Assembly: GCF_000422785.1 (NCBI RefSeq)
Contig: NZ_AUGS01000011.1
Coordinates: forward strand, 82,766 to 146,765
DNA: 64,000 nucleotides
Reading direction: 5' to 3'
DNA from: Pseudovibrio exalbescens DSM 16456
GTDB lineage: Bacteria > Pseudomonadota > Alphaproteobacteria > Rhizobiales > Stappiaceae
Shown here: positions 1 through 8,788 of the stretch, piece after piece
Position numbering within the stretch: the stretch's first letter is position 1
Layout: each line of letters begins with the position of its first letter
Program-made: the position numbers and the translations under genes
The notes under the pieces: model-generated
Database searches by the model: none
Told to the model about the DNA's origin: nothing
Seen by the model: the letters and a program-made list of their open reading frames with translations, nothing else

Positions 1-864
1 CAGGATGCCGCCACCAACTGCCACGCTCACGCACAAACGGGCGGTCCGGCCCGCACCTAGACGTGAGCGCATGGTGTCGCCCAAAAAACGGCCCATTGCC
101 ATGAACAACGCGAACAGCACATAGCCAAAACCTGACGGGCCGGGTCCCAGTGCAAACACATCGCGCAGGTAAATTGCTGACCAGTCGGCCATCGCGCCTT
201 CTGTCATTGCCATTCCGAATAGGAAGCAACAGATGGCGAGCAATGATCCCGTCAACCTGAGCCTTCCGGGTGTTGCGGAGTTATCCCCGTCCGGCTCCGC
301 CACGTTGGGCAGTGACCATGTTGCCCACAGACAGGGCAGCGCGACCGCGATTGCCAGAGAGAAAAGGCTTTGAGCCGGACTGGCGCCAATCCAGGCAAAG
401 CTGGAGCCGATAAGGCTGCCGACCAGTACACCAGAACTCCAAAAGCCATGGCAGGAAGACATGATCAGGCGACCGCAGCGCCGTTCAATTGCATCTGCGG
501 TGACGTTCATCCCCAACTCGACGGCACCCAGCGAGGCACCGACAAGAACCAGTGCCGCAAAGAGCCAGCCGATCGTTGGTGCGAGGCTGGCGAGCGGCAT
601 GGATGACAGAAAAGCGCAAAAACTTGCAAGAAAAACGCATTTGAGCCCATAGCGCGCAACAAGGCGACTGGCAAAGACAAGGGAGCCAACGATGCCGATC
701 GACATGCCGGTCAGAGCAATGGCAAATGCGGCCTCACCAGCACCAATGGCCTGTTGAACCTCGGCCAGACGAGGAAACCATGCGCCCAGAATAAGAGGTT
801 GAACGAAAAAGACAAACCGGATCAGCGCGATATCTCGGCGGCCGTAAACCGAGGTGGCTCCCAT
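1..864 (-). CDS. MFS transporter, YbjJ-like (C-terminus beyond the window)
   Basis: Reading the minus strand from ATG 864 gives 288 open codons running off the window edge, so the C-terminal part is missing. An AGGAC ribosome site lies about 8 nt before the ATG. The product is a hydrophobic multi-helix protein with helix 1 ending in GAWFPRLAEVQ, a GASLGAVELGMNV stretch near residue 110 and a HGFWSSG motif near 135. These match the YbjJ/fucose-permease-like branch of the major facilitator superfamily. It probably exports or imports a small molecule across the inner membrane; the substrate cannot be read from sequence. It is divergent from the siderophore-reductase gene, with a shared palindrome between them, so iron-linked control is possible. 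Confidence 0.8.
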   Translation of the reverse strand, partial: MGATSVYGRRDIALIRFVFFVQPLILGAWFPRLAEVQQAIGAGEAAFAIALTGMSIGIVGSLVFASRLVARYGLKCVFLASFCAFLSSMPLASLAPTIGWLFAALVLVGASLGAVELGMNVTADAIERRCGRLIMSSCHGFWSSGVLVGSLIGSSFAWIGASPAQSLFSLAIAVALPCLWATWSLPNVAEPDGDNSATPGRLRLTGSLLAICCFLFGMAMTEGAMADWSAIYLRDVFALGPGPSGFGYVLFALFMAMGRFLGDTMRSRLGAGRTARLCVSVAVGGGIL

Positions 865-1012
865 GTGAGCGTCCTTTATGAAGTGAGCAAGATTCTGCCA
901 GATACGTGGAGGGTGAAAGTGTTTCTGCTTCGCCCGTGGCTGGCAAGAGGCATTTGCAACCGGAACGGCTCGCTATCAACTTTTTGCTTGCCCGCTTCAC
1001 CCGGATTGAATA

Positions 1013-1035
1013 AATATGAGTAAATAACTCATATT
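1013..1035. promoter_or_regulatory. Palindromic operator between divergent MFS and siderophore-reductase genes
   Basis: Perfect 9-bp arms AATATGAGT and ACTCATATT are separated by 5 nt. The core fits TGA-N9-TCA, the form described for the iron-responsive (IRO) box bound by RirA in rhizobia. The site is 54 bp upstream of the siderophore-interacting protein start and 149 bp upstream of the MFS start. Assignment to RirA is inference. Confidence 0.5.
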
Positions 1036-1088
1036 AAAGCGATCTGACATTACCTCCCCACACGCCCCTGAATTATAAGGAAAACCGT

Positions 1089-1919
1089 ATGGCTGAAACG
1101 TCGAAGCCCCTGCAAAATGCCGCGCCCAGCAAGCCGTCCGCCCGTTTGTTGTTCGTCAAGTCTGCCCGGTATCTCACGCCCAATATGATACGGATCACCC
1201 TCACAGGTGACGAGTTGGAAGGGTTTCCAGAGAACCACGAAGGTGCGAATTGCAAGCTCGTGTTCCCTGAGTGCCAAAGGGATCCGGTGGCTTTCCGGGG
1301 ATATTTCGCTGATGGCATGCCCAAGAAAGGAACCTTCCCGGTCCGGACTTATACCGTGCGGCATTATCGGCCAGAAACTCAGGAGCTGGATATCGATTTT
1401 GTTGCTCACGGAGATGAAGGGCCGGCGACCCGATGGGCGCAACAGGCCAAGCCCGGGGATTTCCTTATGTTTCGAGGTCCGGGGCCGGTCAAGGTGCCAA
1501 AATTTTACGCCCGCTACTATATCGTGGTGGCGGATATGTCTGCCCTGCCCGTTGCCGCTGCAACCTTGGAGGCCATGCCACGTGAAGCTAAGGGCATTGC
1601 TGTTTTCGAGATCATGAGTGAAGAGGATAAGCAACACATCGACTTGCCTGATGGCATCGACGTGCACTGGATTGTGCACTCAGACCCGCACGTACCATCC
1701 CATGCGGCACTGGAATTCATCCAGTCCCGCGACTGGCCTGAAGGCCCGATCCAGACCTGTATCGCGGGTGAGCACGGAATGGTACGCGATTTCAAACAGT
1801 TCCTCCTGAAAGAAAAACAGGTTCCGGTACGCGATACCTATATCTCCGGCTATTGGAAAATCGGTTTGGTCGAGGATCAGCACCAGATCATGAAGCGGCA
1901 GGAGGCTGCGACTTCCTAA
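1089..1919 (+). CDS. Siderophore-interacting protein (FAD-dependent ferric-siderophore reductase)
   Basis: The 276-aa product matches the ViuB/SIP family, cytoplasmic flavoproteins that reduce Fe(III)-siderophore with NAD(P)H to release iron. The FAD-binding barrel carries RTYTVRHY (residues 86-93), the family's R-x-Y-[ST] flavin motif. GPATRWA (111-117) is the second FAD contact. The C-terminal pyridine-nucleotide domain ends with the GYWKIG motif usual for this family. Start ATG 1089 follows AAGGAAAACC. An IRO-like palindrome lies upstream, so induction under low iron is plausible. No siderophore biosynthesis or TonB receptor gene is visible in the window. Confidence 0.9.
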   Translation: MAETSKPLQNAAPSKPSARLLFVKSARYLTPNMIRITLTGDELEGFPENHEGANCKLVFPECQRDPVAFRGYFADGMPKKGTFPVRTYTVRHYRPETQELDIDFVAHGDEGPATRWAQQAKPGDFLMFRGPGPVKVPKFYARYYIVVADMSALPVAAATLEAMPREAKGIAVFEIMSEEDKQHIDLPDGIDVHWIVHSDPHVPSHAALEFIQSRDWPEGPIQTCIAGEHGMVRDFKQFLLKEKQVPVRDTYISGYWKIGLVEDQHQIMKRQEAATS

Positions 1920-1927
1920 CAAAAGAT

Positions 1928-1943
1928 ATGAACATATGCTCTA
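1928..1943. promoter_or_regulatory. Operator-like site ATGAACATATGCTCTA
   Basis: It matches 14 of 16 positions of the palindrome at 2531-2546 that overlaps the UPF0251 gene promoter. It lies between the siderophore-reductase stop and the thioesterase start, about 110 bp upstream of the latter. It is probably a weaker binding site for the same regulator. Confidence 0.45.
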
Positions 1944-2052
1944 AATCATGGAGCATGCCAGTGATTGATCTTACAAAGGGCCAGACCAAACGGGCTGGCC
2001 TTTATTGCGTCGGACCGGGTTGCATAAAACTTCAGAACTACAAGAGAACCCC

Positions 2053-2481
2053 ATGACCTTTCTTCCTTATGAAATGGAACCAAACTCAAACCACCAGCAC
2101 TGCGTTGTCTGTAGTCCCACTGCGCCAGGGTCATTGGCTTTGGTTTTTACTGCTCATCCAGATGGTTCTGTAACAACAGACTTTTTCCCGGACGAAGCCG
2201 TACAGGGGTATACCGGACAGGTTCATGGCGGGATCATTGCTTCGCTGTTGGATGCAGCAATGACCCATGTGCTTTTTCAGCGGGGTGTGGAAGCGGTGAC
2301 CGCGGAACTGAAGGTCCGGTATGTGAAGCCCGTACAGCTTAAAAACTCCCTCCGGGTAGCCGCTTGGGAGCCTGAAACAAGCCGGCGCATTTTCGAGCTT
2401 TATGGTGAGATCCGACAAGCTGGCAAGGTTGTGGCATGGGCGGAAGGCAAGTTTATGAAACGGCCGGCTGCTCGTCCGTAA
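2053..2481 (+). CDS. PaaI-family hotdog thioesterase
   Basis: The 142-aa product is a single hotdog-fold domain. HGGIIASLLDAAMTH (from residue 58) is the PaaI/YdiI-type signature, with the helix-borne Asp67 in the catalytic region. A Cys-rich entry, HCVVCSP (16-22), is usual in one branch of this family. Such enzymes hydrolyse acyl-CoA or aryl-acyl-CoA thioesters in the cytoplasm; the substrate is not predictable. A TTG start at 2005 would add 16 residues, but ATG 2053 fits the family and follows AAGAGAA. Its stop overlaps a palindromic operator (2481-2496). Confidence 0.85.
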   Translation: MTFLPYEMEPNSNHQHCVVCSPTAPGSLALVFTAHPDGSVTTDFFPDEAVQGYTGQVHGGIIASLLDAAMTHVLFQRGVEAVTAELKVRYVKPVQLKNSLRVAAWEPETSRRIFELYGEIRQAGKVVAWAEGKFMKRPAARP

Positions 2482-2496
2482 TGAACCTATGTTCAT
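2481..2496. promoter_or_regulatory. Palindrome ATGAACCTATGTTCAT upstream of the UPF0251 gene
   Basis: The inverted repeat has 6-bp arms ATGAAC and GTTCAT. It lies just upstream of the -35 element, overlaps the preceding stop codon, and shares its half-sites with 2531-2546. Two such sites flanking one promoter suggest autoregulation by the downstream DNA-binding protein. Confidence 0.5.
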
Positions 2497-2502
2497 TTTG
2501 AC

Positions 2503-2546
2503 TTGCATACAGCTCTGTTGTGCGCTAATAATGAACATATGCTCAT
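2503..2546 (+). promoter_or_regulatory. Promoter with overlapping operator for the UPF0251 gene
   Basis: TTGCAT (2503-2508) and TAATAA (2526-2531) are 17 bp apart, a good sigma-70-type promoter. ATGAACATATGCTCAT (2531-2546) begins at the -10 element and covers the expected transcription start, a typical repressor position. Function is inferred from layout. Confidence 0.5.
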
Positions 2547-2564
2547 TATATGGAGGCTATAACA

Positions 2565-2996
2565 ATGCCACGTCCTAGAAAAACACGCCGTATTCAGGAA
2601 GGCAGCCGCGTCCAGTTCTACAAGCCGCAGGGTGTTCCCATGCGGGAACTGAAAGCGGTCGTGTTGCCCGAAGATGGTCTTGAAGCATTACGCCTCGCCG
2701 ATGCCGAAGGGCTGGAGCAAGCCGCAGCAGCAGAGCTGATGGGGATTTCGCGCCCAACCTTTTCTCGCCTGGTTTCTCACGCTCGTACGACAGTTGCGAC
2801 AGCCTTGACTGAAGGCATGGCGCTCAAAATTGAGGGCGGAGATGTCGAAATTGGCGAAGATACTGGCTTGATCGAAGACGAGGATAATGGCCGGTGCCGT
2901 CGGATGCGCCGCCGCCGCGGGTTTTGTGGCCGGGCTACGGTCGTCACCGAGGATATTGAAGATCGTCCACGCCGCACCACGGTAGAAACAATCTGA
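2565..2996 (+). CDS. UPF0251 (DUF134) family DNA-binding protein
   Basis: The 143-aa product opens with MPRPRKTRRI, then a FKPxGIPLREL-like segment (YKPQGVPMREL), then a helix-turn-helix around residues 45-80 (EALRLADAEGLEQAAAAELMG, followed by SRPTFSRLVSHAR) and the family ending ALKIEGG. The Cys residues often seen near the N-terminus of UPF0251 proteins are absent. An Arg-rich tail with two Cys (near residues 110-125) extends beyond the usual length. ATG 2565 is chosen because the ATG 15 bp upstream lies within the GGAGG ribosome site. Palindromes around its promoter make it the best candidate for the local regulator. Confidence 0.8.
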   Translation: MPRPRKTRRIQEGSRVQFYKPQGVPMRELKAVVLPEDGLEALRLADAEGLEQAAAAELMGISRPTFSRLVSHARTTVATALTEGMALKIEGGDVEIGEDTGLIEDEDNGRCRRMRRRRGFCGRATVVTEDIEDRPRRTTVETI

Positions 2997-3020
2997 CCGA
3001 CTGTTTCTTGAAACAGTCGG
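2997..3020 (+). terminator. Hairpin after the UPF0251 gene
   Basis: Arms CCGACTGTTTC and GAAACAGTCGG are perfectly complementary and begin 1 nt after the stop codon. No U-run follows, so it may stabilise the mRNA end rather than terminate intrinsically. Confidence 0.5.
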
Positions 3021-3173
3021 GAAAGTTCAGAAAACGGGTCAAGTCGACATGACAGACTGCTGTGTCGCGCGGTAGTCCTCCCCAGATCCGTTTTCTCTAA
3101 AGGCAACGTTGGCGCTCACAGGTCCGTCAGGGCCATATCCACGCTGCAGTGAGCGTCAGCGTTGTCGTTGCAT

Positions 3174-4352
3174 TTAACTGCCGCGGAAGAATTCCGAGGT
3201 GAACGGCAAGGCCGCCGCCCCCACTGCCGAGGCATCGCGCTCAATCTCAGAAATGATCGGTTTGGCCACAACCCGCGCTATTCCATAGCGGGGCCGATTG
3301 AACCACTCTGTTCGCGCAATGAACATTTCAGCAAGCTTTCGGGGAATCTCGCCCCCAAAAACAATGGCTTGGGGATCTATGATGGCGCAAATCGCGTTCA
3401 TCATACGATTGTAGTTCGGGACAACTTCATCCATCCAATCCGCGACACCCGGCCAATCCGGCTGAAATTCCCGTTTCAGCCGATCAACAGAGGTAATAGA
3501 AAGGCCGTTTTCATTCAGGCGTCGGATCAGCAGTTCAAGTGCCGGGCGTTTGTAGTTGTTCTCATTGTCGAACATGCCGCTGAATTCACCGGCGTTTCCG
3601 TGCGCCCCACGTAAAAGCTTGCCATTCATCACGACGCCGCCGCCAAACCCGTAGTTGAACGACAAGTATGCGAAATGAGACAGATGGCGTCCGACGCCCA
3701 TCAGATTCTCGCAGATCGCGGCCGCGTTGGCCCCATTTTCGAGCCAGACCGGCGCTTTGAACCGACCGGAAAGCAAGGGGCCCAACTCGATGAGGGACCA
3801 ATCCTGCAAAGGCAGCGGCGCATTATACTGTGTTCCGGTAACGTGATAACCCGCAATGGCAAAACCAACACCAAAGAGTTTGTCTTCCGAGCGACCCGAG
3901 GACGTGGTCAGCTTGGCAACGGCTTCCTCTATTCGGTCCAGTGCAGGTTCTCTGTTCAGGCCTTCGATATCAATGGTTAGGGTGTCATGCCCCCCGGCAA
4001 AGTCCATCAGGCAGACTCCGGCCTTGTCGGTATTTATGGAAATGCCGAGGGTGTAGGCGTAGTCCGGATTGAGGAACACGGCGGGGCTCGGCTGCCCTCG
4101 CCCCTTTGGTGGAACCGGATCGCCAATCCTCAATAGGCCACGCTCTGCCAACGTTTCGACCAAGCGATGCACCGATTGCTGGGTCAGGTCCAGATGACTG
4201 ATCAGCTCCGCGCGCGCCAGCCCCGGCTTGCGGTGAATTTCCGAAAGCAGATGGCGCTCATTCCGAGAGGCGACGTCGGCATTGCGGCCCCCTCTTAGAA
4301 ATGGGGCTCGAATCAAATGACGTGGAGTGTAGGACAGATGTACCATTATCAC
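3174..4352 (-). CDS. ROK-family transcriptional regulator
   Basis: The 392-aa product has an N-terminal winged helix (about residues 28-80, with LARAELISHLDLTQQSVHRLVETLAERG) joined to a ROK sugar-kinase-like domain (FNYGFGGGVVMNGKLLRGAHGNAGE). The CxCGxxGCxE zinc motif common in NagC/Mlc-type ROK proteins is absent, as is a good ATP-binding kinase motif, so it should be a ligand-sensing repressor rather than a kinase. It is divergent from the ugp operon, with an inverted repeat in the gap, and probably controls it. The start could be ATG 4352 or ATG 4346. Confidence 0.85.
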   Translation of the reverse strand: MIMVHLSYTPRHLIRAPFLRGGRNADVASRNERHLLSEIHRKPGLARAELISHLDLTQQSVHRLVETLAERGLLRIGDPVPPKGRGQPSPAVFLNPDYAYTLGISINTDKAGVCLMDFAGGHDTLTIDIEGLNREPALDRIEEAVAKLTTSSGRSEDKLFGVGFAIAGYHVTGTQYNAPLPLQDWSLIELGPLLSGRFKAPVWLENGANAAAICENLMGVGRHLSHFAYLSFNYGFGGGVVMNGKLLRGAHGNAGEFSGMFDNENNYKRPALELLIRRLNENGLSITSVDRLKREFQPDWPGVADWMDEVVPNYNRMMNAICAIIDPQAIVFGGEIPRKLAEMFIARTEWFNRPRYGIARVVAKPIISEIERDASAVGAAALPFTSEFFRGS

Positions 4353-4438
4353 AGCATAGGTGTGGAAATGACGTCATGAAAGATTTATCTTTCTGGATTG
4401 TCGCCTGTTTCCCATGAGTTTTCTTAAGTTGGCTCTTA

Positions 4439-4486
4439 TTATCACACTTTATGTGTCATTATGTTGTCACACCAAAACTGTGATAA
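4439..4486. promoter_or_regulatory. Inverted-repeat operator region for the ugp operon
   Basis: TTATCACA (4439-4446) and TGTGATAA (4479-4486) are exact inverted 8-mers. Further TGTG/CACA half-sites (TGTGTCA, TTGTCACA) lie between them. The element is 46 bp upstream of ugpB and is likely the ROK regulator's target. Confidence 0.5.
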
Positions 4487-4531
4487 CTGCCGCGCCAATT
4501 CACTTCTGGTCCAAACAATTTGGGGGCGCAA

Positions 4532-5836
4532 ATGAAACTCTTGAAGATCGCAGCATCCGCGTTGATGCTTTCCACTGCAGCCACAGCGGTTAACGCTGCG
4601 CAGTTCGAATTCTGGTACGGCAACACCGGTTCTGTAGAAACTGCAATTCAGGCCGCTTGCGATGCGTTCAACGCGTCTCAGGAAGAACACACCGCAAACT
4701 GCATCGGTCAGGGTGGTTATGAAGCCGGCATGCAGAAGGCGATCGCGGCCTACCGTTCTGGCAAGCATCCGGTTCTCATTCAGTTCTTTGATGCGGGCAC
4801 GCTGGATCTGATGCTTTCAGATGCTGTGGTGCCCGTTCAAGAGATCATGCCAGAGGTCAATTGGGGCGATTATCTGACCGGTGCGCGCTCTTACTATGAA
4901 ACATCCAAGGGCGAACTCTTCTCTCAGCCTTACAATGGTTCCACGCTCATTTTCTACGCCAACATGGAACAACTCGGCGAAGTGGGCGTGAAGGACGTAC
5001 CTGCCACCTATGAAGAAATGGTGGAAGTTGCTCGCAAGCTAAAGGAAGCCGGTCACGAATGTCCCGTCACTACGGACGCTCACCCATGGCGTGTTCTTGA
5101 ACAGTTTTCTGCCCGTCACGGTGCGCCAATTGCCTCCAACAACAACGGTTACGGCGGTCTGGATGCCGAATACATCTTTAACGAAGGCCCGGTTGCTGAC
5201 CATCTGAACAACCTTGCCCAGTGGCGTGAAGAAGGCCTCCTTAAGCTCAATCAGGACACCAAGGCAGGCAAGTACAACGTTGCCTTCAATCAAGGCGAAT
5301 GCGCCATGATGGAAGCCTCTACCGGTTCATATCGTTCTGCCTTTGAAGCTCTGGGCGACAAGGTGGAGATCGCGATGGCGCCCATGTATGAAGGCGTTGA
5401 GCGCCGCAACACCCTGATCGGTGGCGCGTCCTTGTGGGTTATGAAGGGCCACGAAGGCGAAAAGCTGGAAGCTGCAAAAGCGTTCCTGAACTACCTGCGC
5501 CAGGATGACGTGCAGATCGAGTTCACCCGCATGACCGGTTACATGCCTGTCACCCAGTCAGCGCTGACCAAACTGAAGGACAGCGGCAAGGCGGAAATGA
5601 AAGAGTTTGCAACCGCTGAAATGGGCGTGAACTCCTTGAACCAGCCGGGTGACGCGAACAGCCGTGGCCTGCGACTGGGCTTCTACGTGCAGTTCCGCGA
5701 CATCTTCATGGAAGGAACCCAAAAGGCATTCAACGGCGGCCAGACCATGCAGGCGGCCCTCGATGCAGCCAAGGCCCGCGGTGATGCCCTGCTGCGTCGC
5801 TTCGAACAAACCTACCGCGGCGTTGAACTGCCTTAA
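4532..5836 (+). CDS. ugpB: UgpB-like periplasmic substrate-binding protein
   Basis: The 434-aa product matches the sn-glycerol-3-phosphate/glycerophosphodiester-binding protein UgpB along its length: FEFWYGNTGSVETAI near the mature start, YRSGKHPVLIQFFDAGT, SQPYNGSTLIFYANM and IGGASLWVMKG. A signal peptide (MKLLKIAASALMLSTAATA, cleavage near residue 23-24) exports it to the periplasm. ATG 4532 is preferred over an upstream TTG because it begins directly at the signal peptide. It heads an operon with two permeases, an ATPase, a phosphodiesterase and a phosphatase-like gene. The paralog range includes maltose-type binding proteins, but the family of the neighbours supports ugp. Confidence 0.88.
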   Translation: MKLLKIAASALMLSTAATAVNAAQFEFWYGNTGSVETAIQAACDAFNASQEEHTANCIGQGGYEAGMQKAIAAYRSGKHPVLIQFFDAGTLDLMLSDAVVPVQEIMPEVNWGDYLTGARSYYETSKGELFSQPYNGSTLIFYANMEQLGEVGVKDVPATYEEMVEVARKLKEAGHECPVTTDAHPWRVLEQFSARHGAPIASNNNGYGGLDAEYIFNEGPVADHLNNLAQWREEGLLKLNQDTKAGKYNVAFNQGECAMMEASTGSYRSAFEALGDKVEIAMAPMYEGVERRNTLIGGASLWVMKGHEGEKLEAAKAFLNYLRQDDVQIEFTRMTGYMPVTQSALTKLKDSGKAEMKEFATAEMGVNSLNQPGDANSRGLRLGFYVQFRDIFMEGTQKAFNGGQTMQAALDAAKARGDALLRRFEQTYRGVELP

Positions 5837-5905
5837 CTCCCCAATCACGCGAACCATGGCGGGCCGGTGCATCCGGCCCCCTTTTCCCGTTAAAGGCCGA
5901 CTTCC

Positions 5906-6790
5906 ATGTCAAACCGCTTTTATAGAAACAAATGGCTTCCGCTCTGGCTGGCTAGTCCGCAGCTTGTGGTGTTGTTTTTCTTCTTCTATCTGCCGGTGTT
6001 TCTGGCGTTCTTCTGGTCGTTTCATCTGGAGCGCCCCTTTGGCGGCGGCTCCCAGTTCGTGGGCTGGCAGAACTTTGAGCGTGTCCTGAGCGATCCGGAA
6101 TTTTGGACGTCGCTTTGGCGCACGCTGACCTACATGGTTGTGGCGTCCTCCACCTCCATCATTTGTGCTCTGGTCCTTGCACTTGCTGCCGATCGCGGCA
6201 TTCGCATGTCGCCGTTGGCGCGCAACGTCCTGATCTGGCCGAAGGCCGTTGCTGCTGCCTCCATCGGTGTCATCTTCCTGTTCATCTTCAACCCGTTCAT
6301 GGGCATTCTTGCGCCGCTGAACGAGATGTTTCCAGGGTTTTGGAACCCGCGCATCAACCCGGTGCATACGTGGATCATGATCTACATCGCCAACATCTGG
6401 AGCGCGATCCCGTTCACCTTCATCATCCTGCTTACCGGGCTGCAGTCCATTCCAGACACGCTTCATAAGGCGGCAGCCATTGATGGGGCGGGCCCATGGC
6501 GGCGGTTGTTTGACATTCAGCTGCCATTGCTAACGCCGCAGCTCTTCATCGTGGTGGTGCTGGAAATTGCCGACAGTCTGTCTGGCTCGTTCGCACTGAT
6601 CGACACCATGAGCCAAGGCGGCCCTGGCGGCGCCACCAATCTGCTTGTCTATAAGATCTACGTAGATGGTTTTAAAGCTTACGATCTGTCCGGTGCAGCC
6701 ACACAAACAGCGATGCTGATGATCGTCGTCGCTGCCGTCACCGCGTTCCAGTATCTGGTCGTTGAAAAACGGGTGAAATACGAAAGATGA
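5906..6790 (+). CDS. ugpA: UgpA-like ABC permease
   Basis: The 294-aa inner-membrane protein has six predicted helices and the MalF/UgpA-type EAA loop DTLHKAAAIDGAGPWRRLFDI, which docks on the ATPase. The N-terminus has the short cytoplasmic lead and first helix (LWLASPQLVVLFFFFYLPVF) characteristic of UgpA. It pairs with the permease overlapping its 3' end by 4 bp (ATGA) and should form the translocation channel for the UgpB ligand. Confidence 0.88.
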   Translation: MSNRFYRNKWLPLWLASPQLVVLFFFFYLPVFLAFFWSFHLERPFGGGSQFVGWQNFERVLSDPEFWTSLWRTLTYMVVASSTSIICALVLALAADRGIRMSPLARNVLIWPKAVAAASIGVIFLFIFNPFMGILAPLNEMFPGFWNPRINPVHTWIMIYIANIWSAIPFTFIILLTGLQSIPDTLHKAAAIDGAGPWRRLFDIQLPLLTPQLFIVVVLEIADSLSGSFALIDTMSQGGPGGATNLLVYKIYVDGFKAYDLSGAATQTAMLMIVVAAVTAFQYLVVEKRVKYER

Positions 6791-7698
6791 TTGAAGATAC
6801 CCGCTCCATCAACACCACGGCGACACTGCTCCTTATGGCTGGCTGTGCCTTTGTTCTGGCACCTCTTGTCTTCGTGGTCATCACGGCAACGCAAAGCTAT
6901 GGCGACTTCCTGCGCAATAATTTCTCGCTGACGCCTGGAAGTCATCTCGTAGAAAACTTCAGGCAGGTTTGGGAAATGACCCTTCTGCCACGCCAGACAT
7001 TCAATAGCTTCGTCATCGCGTTTGCCTCTGCTTTTGGGCGCTGCTTTCTGGCATTCACTACGGCCTACGCAGTGGTGTTCTTTGCGCCGCGCTACAGCAT
7101 CTTCATTTATGCGGCGGTGCTTGCCTCCATCATGCTGCCGCTCGATCTCATGGTGATCCCGGCCTATCAGGTCGCGGCCAACGTTGCCATGCCCATCAAT
7201 GCGGTGGCCAATCTGGGGGGGGGCTGGGAAACTCTTTTCGGAGCACCATTGGACTTGCAGCTCAACCTGCTCAATACCTACGCCGGTGCTGCGATCCCAC
7301 TGATGGCGCAAGGTACTGGCACACTGATTATGGTGCAGTACTTCAAGACCCTTCCGGTGGATCTGGCAAAGGCGGCCACGCTGGATGGGGCGAGCCCTCT
7401 GCGCTTCATGGTGGACATTCTTTTGCCGCTCAGCAAGGGACCGCTGCTCAGCCTGTTCATCTATCTCTTCATTGGTGGGTGGGTTGCCTACATGTGGCCA
7501 CTGGTATCCATCTCCTCTCCCGACATGCAGACCGCTGTAGTCGGCCTTACTGCATTGGATACAGGCATGGGAGAAGATGAGATTCCCAACTTCCCGTTGC
7601 AAATGGCCGGCGCCATCATGGTAACCGTCATTCCCCTTGTACTGATCGCCCTGACCCAGCGCCTCATTGTGCGCGGGCTGATCCTCTCGGAGAAATAA
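6787..7698 (+). CDS. ugpE: UgpE-like ABC permease
   Basis: The 303-aa six-helix inner-membrane protein belongs to the MalG/UgpE branch. Its EAA loop reads LPVDLAKAATLDGASPLRFMVDI. It overlaps ugpA by 4 bp, indicating coupled translation, and ends 2 bp before ugpC. It forms the second half of the channel. A run of seven G (7216-7222) lies within the coding sequence without breaking frame. Confidence 0.88.
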   Translation: MIEDTRSINTTATLLLMAGCAFVLAPLVFVVITATQSYGDFLRNNFSLTPGSHLVENFRQVWEMTLLPRQTFNSFVIAFASAFGRCFLAFTTAYAVVFFAPRYSIFIYAAVLASIMLPLDLMVIPAYQVAANVAMPINAVANLGGGWETLFGAPLDLQLNLLNTYAGAAIPLMAQGTGTLIMVQYFKTLPVDLAKAATLDGASPLRFMVDILLPLSKGPLLSLFIYLFIGGWVAYMWPLVSISSPDMQTAVVGLTALDTGMGEDEIPNFPLQMAGAIMVTVIPLVLIALTQRLIVRGLILSEK

Positions 7699-7700
7699 TC

Positions 7701-8765
7701 ATGTCTGCTCAATCACATGCCGCTGGCATTCATTTGACTGATCTGCAGAAGACCTACAATAAAACGCCTGTTATTCCGGGACTGACGGCCGAATTGGCCG
7801 CTGGTGAGTTCACCGTTATTCTGGGTCCTTCCGGCTGTGGCAAGTCCACCTTGCTCAACATGATCGCCGGTCTTGAGAAAGTCTCCGGTGGCAAGATCAT
7901 GATCGGGTCGCGCGAGGTGCAGAATATTGCGCCAAAAGACCGCGGCCTTGCCATGGTTTTTCAAAACTATGCCCTCTACCCACACATGAGCGTAGCAGAC
8001 AACATTGGCTACGCGCTGAAGGTTGCTGGAGTGCCAAAGGATGAGCGCACCAGCCGGATTCAGACGGCTGCAAACGTTGTGAATCTGGGTGACTACCTTG
8101 ATCGCCGACCTTCAGAGCTTTCCGGCGGACAGCGCCAGCGTGTTGCGATTGCCCGCGCGATCGTGCGTGAACCGCAGGTGCTTCTGTTCGATGAACCGCT
8201 GTCAAATCTGGATGCCAAGTTGCGTCACGACATGCGCATGGAACTGTCGTCCCTGCACCGCCGCATTGGCGCAACCAGCGTTTTCGTAACCCATGATCAG
8301 GTTGAGGCCATGACGCTGGCTGACCGCATTTTGATCCTCAATCACGGCCGCATTCAGCAGTTTGACACCCCGCATAACATCTACCACAAGCCCGCAAATA
8401 CCTTTGTCGCCGGGTTCATAGGTTCCCCTCCCATGAACCTTATTGAGGCTCAAGCCTCGAACGGTGCGGTGAGTGTGGGTGGTGTGCGCCTTGCGGCAAC
8501 TGAAATCAGCGGGGATGTGACAGTCGGCATTCGACCGGAACACATCAAGGTTACGGAAAGCGGCATTCCCGTGCACGTGGCCTACAGGGAAGATCTTGGC
8601 TCCCACAGCACCATGGTGGTGGAGATGGAGAACGGTCAGACCCTGCGCCTTGCAACCCAATTGGGCGAACCCATTCGCGGTGGTGAATGGGTTCATATCA
8701 CCATCCCAGAAGACAAGCTGCACTTTTTCAACGCCGCCACGGGCGACGCGCTGCGTAGTAATTAA
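7701..8765 (+). CDS. ugpC: UgpC-like ABC transporter ATPase
   Basis: The 354-aa product has Walker [10 protein letters not shown] (42-50), Q-loop FQNYALYPH, signature LSGGQRQR (140-147), Walker B LLFDEP (161-166) and switch His in VTHDQVEAM, followed by a C-terminal TOBE region (about 240-350) typical of CUT1/UgpC-MalK ATPases. It energises import by the two permeases. It lies within the operon, 2 bp after ugpE and 23 bp before the phosphodiesterase gene. Confidence 0.9.
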   Translation: MSAQSHAAGIHLTDLQKTYNKTPVIPGLTAELAAGEFTVILGPSGCGKSTLLNMIAGLEKVSGGKIMIGSREVQNIAPKDRGLAMVFQNYALYPHMSVADNIGYALKVAGVPKDERTSRIQTAANVVNLGDYLDRRPSELSGGQRQRVAIARAIVREPQVLLFDEPLSNLDAKLRHDMRMELSSLHRRIGATSVFVTHDQVEAMTLADRILILNHGRIQQFDTPHNIYHKPANTFVAGFIGSPPMNLIEAQASNGAVSVGGVRLAATEISGDVTVGIRPEHIKVTESGIPVHVAYREDLGSHSTMVVEMENGQTLRLATQLGEPIRGGEWVHITIPEDKLHFFNAATGDALRSN

Positions 8766-8788
8766 CAAAAGAACACAAGGACTTTTCC

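Noticed and set aside
1050..1679. 209-codon open frame on the minus strand
   Set aside because: It is antisense to the siderophore-interacting protein, has no motif, and exists because of the codon bias of the plus-strand gene.
5909..6466. 185-codon minus-strand frame inside ugpA
   Set aside because: Low-complexity charged translation (many Asp, Arg, Gln) opposite a membrane protein; a shadow of ugpA.
6679..7602. 307-codon minus-strand frame inside ugpE
   Set aside because: Antisense shadow of the permease with no recognisable family.
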